A DNA stretch of 64,000 nucleotides. Origin: Ardenticatenales bacterium (GTDB lineage Bacteria; Chloroflexota; Anaerolineae; Epilineales; Epilineaceae). Positions 1-5,893 of this stretch are shown here, in pieces. Both the position numbers and the translations under genes were made by a program. The notes under the pieces are model-generated. The model ran no database searches. It had not been told where the DNA came from and saw only the letters and a program-made list of their open reading frames with translations. Numbering within the stretch: position 1 is the stretch's first letter; every line of letters begins with the position of its first letter. The stretch is from contig JADYYS010000028.1 in assembly GCA_020853525.1 (NCBI GenBank), forward strand, positions 1 through 64,000, given 5' to 3'.

Positions 1-17
1 GTCCGGGCGGGGGGGAG

Positions 18-49
18 CCGGGCCGGGGCGCCCATGCGCCCTGGCCCGG
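18..49. terminator. GC-rich hairpin, probable terminator of a gene left of the window
   Basis: A 14-bp stem (18-31 with 36-49, one G-T pair) closes a 4-nt loop. No T-tract follows, so it may be a stem-only terminator or a processing hairpin. It lies upstream of the VapBC module and probably serves whatever gene ends left of the window. Confidence 0.4.
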
Positions 50-177
50 ATCGCCATCGTCCGGAGACCGTTCTCCCTCCGACCCTACGTCACCTTCCGG
101 TTACACATCTTTCCCGACGCCCTCACGCGCCGGCCAAGCCCTGGCATCACGACATCAAAACCGCTATGTTTGGATTC

Positions 178-426
178 ATGAGAACGACCCTCACGCTCGA
201 CGACGATGTGGCGGCGCAGTTGAAGCGCTTGCAGGCGGAACATGATGGCCGGCTGCGAGACATCGTCAACCGGCTGCTCAGGCTTGGGTTGGCGCAACTC
301 CAATCGTCCAAGCGCTCGCCGGATGCGGCCTACACGCAGCCCGTGCCGCTGGGCCCGTGCTTGCTTCCCTCCATCGACAGCGTCGCCGACGTTCTCGCGC
401 TGATTGAGGGCGAGGCCTACCGGTGA
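178..426 (+). CDS. vapB: VapB-type ribbon-helix-helix antitoxin
   Basis: An 82-residue antitoxin that would neutralise the VapC nuclease encoded directly downstream and repress its own operon. The N-terminus MRTTLTLDDDVAAQLKRLQ has the beta-strand plus helix pattern of ribbon-helix-helix antitoxins; the C-terminal half (roughly residues 45-82) would wrap the toxin. An in-frame ATG lies 12 bases upstream and the frame stays open further left, but the second ATG places the family-typical start and is preferred. The stop overlaps the toxin start by 4 bp (GTGA), the usual coupling in VapBC operons. Function is inferred from family pattern and position. Confidence 0.8.
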   Translation: MRTTLTLDDDVAAQLKRLQAEHDGRLRDIVNRLLRLGLAQLQSSKRSPDAAYTQPVPLGPCLLPSIDSVADVLALIEGEAYR

Positions 427-863
427 TCGTTGTCGATGCCAACCTGTTGATCTATGCGTTCGATGAGACCTCACCCCAGCACGGCGCGGCTCACCGATGG
501 TTGCACGAGCAGCTCAACGGAACCGTACGCGTTGGACTGCCGTGGCCGTCGCTTCTCGCGTTCATAAGATTGGTGACGAACCCGCGGGTGTTCGCCCGGC
601 CGACGGACATCGGTACGGCATGGCGGCAGGTCGAGCGTTGGCTTTCCTCGCCCGTGGCCTGGGTGCCTGCGCCGACCGACAGCCATGCGTCCGTCCTGGG
701 TGCGCTCCTCACGGCCACTGGTGCGACGGGAAATCTCGTACCGGATGCCCATTTGGCTGCACTCGCCATCGAGCACGGTCTGATCCTTTGCTCCGCCGAC
801 GGCGACTTCGCCCGCTTCAACGGCATTCGCTGGGAGAACCCGCTGGCCAGGCGACCCGGCTAG
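423..863 (+). CDS. vapC: VapC-type PIN-domain ribonuclease toxin
   Basis: A 146-residue PIN-domain protein. It opens with MIVVDANLLIYAFDE, placing the first catalytic Asp at residue 5; D108 (in PDAHLAALAIEHG) and D126/D128 (in CSADGDFARF) supply the other acidic residues. The segment LPWPSLLAFIRLVTNPRVF at residues 39-57 resembles the mycobacterial-type PIN subfamily. PIN toxins cleave RNA (tRNA or rRNA) with Mg2+; the target here cannot be read from sequence. The GTG start overlaps the vapB stop by 4 bp, so translation is coupled. Its last 47 bp overlap the 3' end of the convergent secreted-protein gene. Confidence 0.85.
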   Translation: MIVVDANLLIYAFDETSPQHGAAHRWLHEQLNGTVRVGLPWPSLLAFIRLVTNPRVFARPTDIGTAWRQVERWLSSPVAWVPAPTDSHASVLGALLTATGATGNLVPDAHLAALAIEHGLILCSADGDFARFNGIRWENPLARRPG

Positions 864-2145
864 GCGACGAGCTTTCGACAACCCCGAGGGCGCGCATCGA
901 CATGCTGGCCTCGCTGCCGCCTCGCCGACCCGCCCACGGGAGGAACAACGCCCTCCGTGATATCGCCGTTGCTGTCGACGTGCTCGGACGAGCGATGGCC
1001 GTTGCGGTCGGCGTCGTGACTGCCGTCGGCGCGACCGTGGAAGTCGCTGTTCCCGTCGAGGTCGACGCCGGCTCAGCGGTCATCGTCCCAGTCCCCCCCG
1101 CCCCCCGCCACACCCCGCCCACGCACGTGCCCTCCACCACCACGTTGTCCGCCCGCTCCGGATCCGCAGCCCCCCCGCACACGCACGGCGCCCCGATCGC
1201 CGCCCCCTCCTCGCACACCGCCGGCCCGATGTAGCTACGGCTGAACAGCACGTTGTCGACGTCCAGGATGTTCGTCGTGCGGGCCGGGTTGTTGTGGATG
1301 TAGAGGTAGACGCCGGCCTCGTTCACGCGCAGGTCGGGCGACGTCCGCCACGCGATGCCGCTTTGGGTGAACGCCTTGCGGCCGTCGACCCAGAACGTCT
1401 GGCTGCCGTCGGGGAGGCCGGGCGTGCCGGGGTCGATGGCCATCTCCAGGACGTGCCACGCGCCGCGCGATATGAGTACGTCTGTCTCGGGCGCGAAGAG
1501 GTCGCCGTAGCAGTCGTCGGGACCCGGATGGCCGCAGTCCTTGGACATCCGGTGGTAGTAGCTGTAGAAGCCCCACTTGCCGGGCCACGGCAGCCGCTGG
1601 TAGTTGGACCACGGCTCGAGGTTGGACGTGAAGCGCTCGTCGCCCCTCGGCCGCTCGCCGGCGTGGCCGAGGCAGCCCCACGGGTAGAGGGCGGCGCTGC
1701 ATGCAATCAGGCCGCCCAGGTGCATGAAGTTGCCCTGGTGGAAGTCGGCGTCGAAGCGCAGGTAGCGGCGATAGTGGATCACGTCCCAGTCGACGTTCCG
1801 GCCGAGGAACTTGGACGGGCCGGACGTCACACCGTTGGCGAGCGCCGCGTCGCCGTCGTTCACGACCTGCAGGCGCATGCTGTGCGATCCTGGCACACCC
1901 GCCGGGTTGTCGCCGATGAGGAACGTCCGGCTGGGCGCACCGTAGACGTCGTCCCAGTAGCGGTCGAGGCTGGCGGCGTCGGGGACCTCGAAGTCGTGGC
2001 AGAAGATCCACGCGGGGTGGGATGCCGCGTCGGCGCACTCCTGGGCGTGGGCGACGCGGGGGGCGGCGGCGAGGCGAGCGACGATGCAGGCGACGATGCA
2101 GGCGCCGATGCGTAAGCCGATGTGTTCGCGCGGGGCGACCCGCAC
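817..2145 (-). CDS. secreted protein with a polysaccharide-lyase-like beta-jelly-roll domain and Thr-rich tail
   Basis: About 442 residues from a GTG that immediately precedes a signal-like segment (GACIVACIVARLAAAPRVAHA); the frame is open further upstream, so the start is uncertain. The central region (about residues 45-305) has the order YRRYLRF, NFMHLGGL, W...YYH, and ends in DVDNVLFSRSYIGP, reminiscent of PL14-like or concanavalin-type lyase folds; this is a weak resemblance and no catalytic residue can be assigned. A Cys-rich patch (CEEGAAIGAPCVCGG) follows, then a Thr/Ser/Pro stalk and an ALFLPWAG motif near nt 934-951, similar to the tails of other secreted proteins in this window. 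Its 3' end runs 47 bp into vapC on the other strand. Confidence 0.7.
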   Translation of the reverse strand: MRVAPREHIGLRIGACIVACIVARLAAAPRVAHAQECADAASHPAWIFCHDFEVPDAASLDRYWDDVYGAPSRTFLIGDNPAGVPGSHSMRLQVVNDGDAALANGVTSGPSKFLGRNVDWDVIHYRRYLRFDADFHQGNFMHLGGLIACSAALYPWGCLGHAGERPRGDERFTSNLEPWSNYQRLPWPGKWGFYSYYHRMSKDCGHPGPDDCYGDLFAPETDVLISRGAWHVLEMAIDPGTPGLPDGSQTFWVDGRKAFTQSGIAWRTSPDLRVNEAGVYLYIHNNPARTTNILDVDNVLFSRSYIGPAVCEEGAAIGAPCVCGGAADPERADNVVVEGTCVGGVWRGAGGTGTMTAEPASTSTGTATSTVAPTAVTTPTATAIARPSTSTATAISRRALFLPWAGRRGGSEASMSMRALGVVESSSPSRVAWPAGSPSECR

Positions 2146-2328
2146 GCCGATGATCCGCCGGGCCGCGAACGCGGCCCGGCGCAATCTACCACGTGCGCGC
2201 TCCACTTCGCCCTCCTCCCGCGGCCGGCAGCAGCCGGCCCCGCCCGCGCCCGCCGGTTGTGTTTCGGACCGGGTCACGCGCAATCTTGGCCCGTGAATTG
2301 CTCTCGGCGACCCGCCGCGCATTCGCCA

Positions 2329-2334
2329 TACAAT
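2329..2334 (+). promoter_or_regulatory. possible -10 box TACAAT upstream of the secreted hypothetical gene
   Basis: TACAAT lies 50 bp before the chosen start of the next plus-strand gene, in the divergent gap with the polysaccharide-lyase-like gene. No well-spaced -35 was found, so support is limited to the -10 hexamer and position. Confidence 0.3.
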
Positions 2335-2383
2335 CGTCCAATCGTTGCGCAGCGATCATCGCCGGGCAAGCGGGAGGCACAGC

Positions 2384-2884
2384 ATGACCGTCGACGCGTC
2401 CATCGAACATCGGACAGCGCTCCATCCGGCGCACCGGCCCAAGCGGCCTCGAGGTCGGCACGTGATGAAGTGGGTCGGCGCGGCATGTCTGGCCTTCCTG
2501 GCCGACGCGCACTCGCCGGCCTGGGCGGTGACCGACGTGTGCCACTTCTCGAACGGGCGCCGATCGCTCGATCGGCCGTGGGACTTGGTGAGCCCGCTCC
2601 CGCTTCAGTTCTACGTCGTCGGCAACGCCCTCTCGCGTCACCCGCTGGACCTTCAGTACAAACTGCGCTGGCGAGCGGGTCGGCCGGTGTGGATCATGCT
2701 GCGCCGCGAAGGTTTCGCGGGTGACTATCTCTACTTCGATCTCGCGGGATTCCTGATTGCCAGCGCGTCGTGGGGGTGCCAGGCCGGTTGCGACCATGGC
2801 AGCCGTCTTGTGTGGCAGGGTCCGGCGCTCGATTCAGATCCGGCGCGCGCGTTCTTCGATGTGGCTGCGGCGGCCGATCGGTAG
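2384..2884 (+). CDS. small secreted hypothetical protein
   Basis: 166 residues of unknown function. The start was chosen because GGGAGG sits about 8 bp before this ATG. An internal ATG at nt 2465 would instead place a signal-like segment (MKWVGAACLAFLADAHSPAWA) at the extreme N-terminus, so the mature region probably begins near VTDVCHFSNGRR either way. Three cysteines (one in VTDVCHFSNG, two in WGCQAGCDHG) could form disulfides outside the cell. I do not recognise a family. It is transcribed divergently from the polysaccharide-lyase-like gene, with a TACAAT box in the shared gap. Confidence 0.6.
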   Translation: MTVDASIEHRTALHPAHRPKRPRGRHVMKWVGAACLAFLADAHSPAWAVTDVCHFSNGRRSLDRPWDLVSPLPLQFYVVGNALSRHPLDLQYKLRWRAGRPVWIMLRREGFAGDYLYFDLAGFLIASASWGCQAGCDHGSRLVWQGPALDSDPARAFFDVAAAADR

Positions 2885-2911
2885 TCGCCCGGCCGCCGGA
2901 AACCGCACGAC

Positions 2912-3190
2912 TCACCGCACGACGAACGTCTTCCACACATCGATCTCCGGCACATCCCCCGCATCCCAGCCGCGCCCGCCACTGCTCGTTCGTCAACCGA
3001 TCGCCGGACGGTTGGACGAACGCGTACTGGCTGTAGATCCCGCCGCGCGCGAGGACGACACGGGCTCGGGCTCGACATAGCCTTTGAGCAACTCTGGCGG
3101 CCCGCCGCCCATCTCGGCCATGCCCTGCTTGGCGTAGAGGATCGTGTCGTGCTTCAGCTCGGACCAGCTGCCGAGCACGGTGTTTCAGCA
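2912..3190 (-). pseudogene. remnant of a DUF3160-family gene
   Basis: Three consecutive reading frames on this strand carry pieces of one protein. Frame 1 (from about 3178) reads GSWSELKHDTILYAKQ followed by GYVEPEP, hallmarks of DUF3160 proteins; frame 2 (about 3070-2965) reads RGGIYSQYAF then DRLTNEQWRARL; frame 3 ends DVWKTFVVR and a TGA at 2914-2912. The order matches the C-terminal part of DUF3160 proteins, but the segment normally between the first two blocks is missing and the 5' part is cut off where the capA-like gene ends. It is therefore a 5'-truncated, internally deleted, frameshifted pseudogene. Family assignment is from recalled motif patterns, not a search. Confidence 0.6.
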
Positions 3191-3210
3191 AGAGCGCCGA
3201 GCGCGTTTCG

Positions 3211-4353
3211 TCATCGCCTTGCAGGCGGAACGTCATCCGCCCGTACTACCCGCCGCATCGTGAAGCCGGTCGGCCCGGCCGCGATGGCCAGCGGGATGAG
3301 TCTGGCCCCGGTCACGCCGTTCCGGCCGATGTCCACGGCCAGCGCCGCCCCCTCCCGCGTCGCCGCGTCGCCGCCCTGGTCGAACAGCGCGTTGCCGAGG
3401 GAGTACGCCACGATCGCCGTGCGGCGCTCGGCCCCGCTCGGCGACGGACCGGTCCGCGGGCTCGCCGACGGATCGACGCCCGGCTGAATCGCCTCGACGC
3501 CCTGCACGACGTGCGGATGGGCGCCCACGATCACGTCGGCGCCTGCGACCGCCAGCACCTGCGCGAACCGTCGCTGCGTTGGATCGGGACGCCTGGCGTA
3601 CTCCGTGCCCCAGTGCACGACGACCGCCACCGCATCGGCGCCGCGCCGTGCCGCCGCCACCTCGCGTGCGACACCGGCGACGTCGGCGTCGACGCCCGGC
3701 CGGACGTAGGCCACCACGGCCGCCGCGCGGTCCTCCGGCATCGTCGCGCTTCTGTTCAGAACGAGCGTGTAGGCCAGGAACGCCACCCGGATCCCGCGCA
3801 CCTCGCGCACCGCCGCCGTTTGGCCGCCCGGCGCGCCGTCCCGCCGGCCGATCGGCGCGATGCCGACGCGCCCGAGGACGCGCACCGTGGCGGCCAGCCC
3901 GGCCTCGCGGGCGTCCAGGCTGTGGTTGTTCGCCACCGACAGCACGTCGAATCCCGCGCGGGCGAGCGCAGCGGCAGAGGCAGTGCTGCCGGTGAGGTTC
4001 AGCAGACCGGGCGACGGCGGGGGGATGGCAAAGGCTCCCGGCGGCACGAGCGGCCCCTCGAGGTTGGCGATCGTGACATCGGCCGCCGACAGCCAGGTGC
4101 GTGCAAGGGCGAAGGGGGCGTCGGGGCCGTGGGCGGCCATGGCGGCGCCGACGTAGCGGCCGAGCATGATGTCGCCGAGGAAGAGGAGGCGCGCTTCGAC
4201 GGGTGGTGGGGACGTGGCCGGTGCGGCGGGGGTCGATGCATGGCCGGCGGCTGCGGCGGACGCCGATCCGGCTTGGCCGAGGGCCAGGGCGAGGCATACG
4301 GACGGCACGGCGAGGCCCGCCGAACACGCGCGCCGCCGGAGGCCAAGGCGCAT
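3211..4353 (-). CDS. CapA-family (PGA_cap) metallophosphoesterase-like protein, exported
   Basis: 380 residues with an N-terminal signal (ALALGQAGSASAAAA) and a Pro/Ala linker. The CapA/PgsA fold follows: GDIMLGRY at 60-67, then NLEGPL, SVANNHSLD, VVHWGTEY, GAHPHVVQG and AYSLGNALFDQ, all in family order. CapA proteins were named for poly-gamma-glutamate capsule synthesis, but most environmental members are of unknown substrate; no capB/capC homologues lie nearby, so a capsule role is not supported here. It follows the GYD gene on the same strand with a 59-bp gap and precedes the DUF3160 remnant. Confidence 0.85.
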   Translation of the reverse strand: MRLGLRRRACSAGLAVPSVCLALALGQAGSASAAAAGHASTPAAPATSPPPVEARLLFLGDIMLGRYVGAAMAAHGPDAPFALARTWLSAADVTIANLEGPLVPPGAFAIPPPSPGLLNLTGSTASAAALARAGFDVLSVANNHSLDAREAGLAATVRVLGRVGIAPIGRRDGAPGGQTAAVREVRGIRVAFLAYTLVLNRSATMPEDRAAAVVAYVRPGVDADVAGVAREVAAARRGADAVAVVVHWGTEYARRPDPTQRRFAQVLAVAGADVIVGAHPHVVQGVEAIQPGVDPSASPRTGPSPSGAERRTAIVAYSLGNALFDQGGDAATREGAALAVDIGRNGVTGARLIPLAIAAGPTGFTMRRVVRADDVPPARR

Positions 4354-4412
4354 GGGCGGGGATCTACGGATCTAGGACGATGCCGTCGACGGCGCTTCCG
4401 GCGAACGACCTC

Positions 4413-4739
4413 TCATTCGCCCGGGGGCCGATAGCGAATCGACTCGGCCCGCCCAAGCGCGGCCAGCGTCTCGTCGACCGTGAGCAGGACGGTCGTCTCG
4501 ATCTTCGAGAGCGCTCCGCCTCCGCCGATCGCAATCGCCACGGCCGCCATCGAAACGTTGTCCGGAGCCTCCCAGAGGTTATAACCGTCGTACGCGCCAA
4601 ACGCGTACCAGAAGCCGTGGAGTCTGCCTCCCACCGACTCGATGTAGGCCCGCGCCGCCTCTCGCCGGTCCTCCGGATGCTTGGCCAGTCGCTCCCACGT
4701 TTCGGGGGTGTAGCTGAAGCGCGTCAGGTACATCGGCAT
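4413..4739 (-). CDS. GYD-domain protein
   Basis: 108 residues spanning one GYD domain: the N-terminus MPMYLTRFSYTPETW, the signature WYAFGAYDGYNLWEAPDN in the middle and IETTVLLTVDE near the end. GYD proteins are small ferredoxin-like-fold proteins of unknown biochemical role. The ATG is preceded by AAGGAG at good spacing; the open frame continues upstream through the repeat island, but that stretch is not protein-like. A TACAAT box about 38 bp upstream of the start is a candidate -10. It may be cotranscribed with the CapA-like gene. Confidence 0.8.
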   Translation of the reverse strand: MPMYLTRFSYTPETWERLAKHPEDRREAARAYIESVGGRLHGFWYAFGAYDGYNLWEAPDNVSMAAVAIAIGGGGALSKIETTVLLTVDETLAALGRAESIRYRPPGE

Positions 4740-4776
4740 CGCTCGGCTCCTTGGGGTCAAGGGGGCTGTCCGGCAC

Positions 4777-4782
4777 ATTGTA
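4777..4782 (-). promoter_or_regulatory. possible -10 box TACAAT for the GYD gene
   Basis: TACAAT on the minus strand would give a 5' UTR of roughly 30 nt that contains the AAGGAG ribosome site. No convincing -35 is visible. Confidence 0.35.
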
Positions 4783-4867
4783 GTCGCGGTGCGCCGGCTC
4801 CGGCGGCGACCAGCCGTCTTCAGCCGTCCATCCCGCAGCGCCGATGGAAAGCTGAGCGAATTGGGCT

Positions 4868-5041
4868 CAACGGCTGAAGCCGTCGCTGAGGGTGGACCTG
4901 TCGGTCCACCACGCGCCTGCCTTCGCAGGCGCCAAAGCGGTGCGCCCCCCGCTACCGACAAACACGGCACCTGGGTCTGGCGCCTGCGAAGGCAGGCGCG
5001 CGGCAGCCGGAGGCTGCCCTCAGCGACGGCTTCAGCCGTTG
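4868..5041. repeat. interspersed inverted-repeat element, full copy
   Basis: A 174-bp element with perfect 24-bp terminal inverted repeats (4868-4891 and 5018-5041, outer end CAACGGCTGAAGCCGTCG) and nested inner arms (4913-4933 and 4979-5001, GCGCCTGCCTTCGCAGGCG type). The right half recurs at about 12.1 kb and 29.7 kb in the same orientation. It encodes no protein. It resembles a BIME/REP-like or MITE-like element; which of these is not decidable from one window. Confidence 0.75.
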
Positions 5042-5048
5042 ATTCGTC

Positions 5049-5147
5049 TCCTTGAAGAAATGCGCCCGCGTTCTTGAAGAAACGCCGGCCCGTTCTTCAA
5101 GAACGCGCTCGCACTTCTTCAAGAAACCGCGGCCGAGTCCTAAAGAA
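5049..5147. promoter_or_regulatory. array of five near-palindromic 11-mers at exact 22-bp spacing
   Basis: Sites begin at 5049 (TCCTTGAAGAA), 5071 (TTCTTGAAGAA), 5093 (TTCTTCAAGAA), 5115 (TTCTTCAAGAA) and 5137 (GTCCTAAAGAA). The core is palindromic except for the central base, and the 11-bp spacers are GC-rich and unrelated. Spacing of 22 bp is two helical turns, so all sites face the same side. The array starts 8 bp beyond the inverted-repeat element and lies about 230 bp upstream of the HU-like gene. A cooperative operator is the simplest reading; the regulator is unknown. Confidence 0.6.
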
Positions 5148-5376
5148 GCGTCATCCGCACCGCCCATGCAGCTCCCGGAGCGCGCCGTGCGTTCGTCGGC
5201 GGGCGCTGGACCGCTGGACCGCTGGACCTCAGTCCGCTTGCTCCGTGCCACCCCAGCGTCGGGCAAACGGCGGTCGCGCGGCGGTCGAACCCCCTTCCAT
5301 ACGGCCGTCGCACCCCTTACGCTGTCCGCGCGCCCGCACCTTCCGCGGGCGCAACACGGAACAGGAGTACATGCTA

Positions 5377-5814
5377 ATGGCAACCTGGATCGAGGCGATC
5401 AGCGCCTACCGCCCGCGGGTCTCCACCCTGCCCACGCTCGACCTCGACGCCCTGGCCGAACGCCTCGCCTCCGGCACGCTGCTCACGCCGCGCGTCGCCC
5501 GGATGGTCCTGGAGGAGCTCGGCCACGAGATCGGACAGCAGCTCCGCACGGGCCACCGCGTGAAGCTGCCGGGCATCGGCACCTTCGGCCCGCGGATCCG
5601 GCTGGACGGGACGATGCGCGCCACGCTGCGCCTCGCCCCGGAGCTGCGCGACGCGGTGACGGACGTCGGCACCTTCCTCGGCGGCATCACCGGCCGGGAG
5701 AGCGTCGGGCTCGACCTCATCGCCCTCAAGGAGCGGTGGGACGCCGAGCACCCGGACGACCCGCTCGAGCTGCCGCCGAACTACCGGAGCCGGGCCAAGC
5801 GCACGGCCGCGTGA
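5377..5814 (+). CDS. HU/IHF-like DNA-binding protein
   Basis: 145 residues. Residues about 25-80 have the HU/IHF layout: helices (LAERLASGTLLTPRVARMVL), then LRTGHRVKLPGIGTFGPRIR, matching the beta-arm entry of HU-like proteins. The arm and C-terminal half are divergent, so this is an HU-related variant rather than a canonical 90-residue HU. AGGAG at 5363-5367 is 9 nt before the second ATG (nt 5377) but only 3 nt before the first (5371), so the second is chosen. The frame is open upstream through the palindrome array, but that sequence is repeat-derived. It would bind DNA non-specifically or in an architectural role. Confidence 0.75.
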   Translation: MATWIEAISAYRPRVSTLPTLDLDALAERLASGTLLTPRVARMVLEELGHEIGQQLRTGHRVKLPGIGTFGPRIRLDGTMRATLRLAPELRDAVTDVGTFLGGITGRESVGLDLIALKERWDAEHPDDPLELPPNYRSRAKRTAA

Positions 5815-5847
5815 GCCGGCGGTCGGACACATTGCAGCCGCAGACAA

Positions 5848-5889
5848 ACCACGAGGGCGTCACCCGCCAGGGATCGACGTCCTCGTGGT
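5848..5889. terminator. bidirectional hairpin between the HU-like gene and priA
   Basis: A 13-bp stem (5848-5860 with 5877-5889, one G-T pair) closes a 16-nt loop in the 79-bp gap between convergent genes. Position suggests a shared terminator; no clear T-tract is present. Confidence 0.5.
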
Positions 5890-5893
5890 CCGC

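Noticed and set aside
3211-4353. Poly-gamma-glutamate capsule operon
   Set aside because: Only the CapA-like gene is present; no capB/capC ligase or membrane partner nearby.
5049-5147. CRISPR array
   Set aside because: Repeat core is only 11 bp with 11-bp spacers, far below CRISPR dimensions, and there are no cas genes.
5052-5376. Open frames through the palindrome array, one in frame with the HU-like gene
   Set aside because: The translation is derived from the repeats (KK, EE, RTR patterns) and there is a well-spaced AGGAG for the later ATG; not protein-like.
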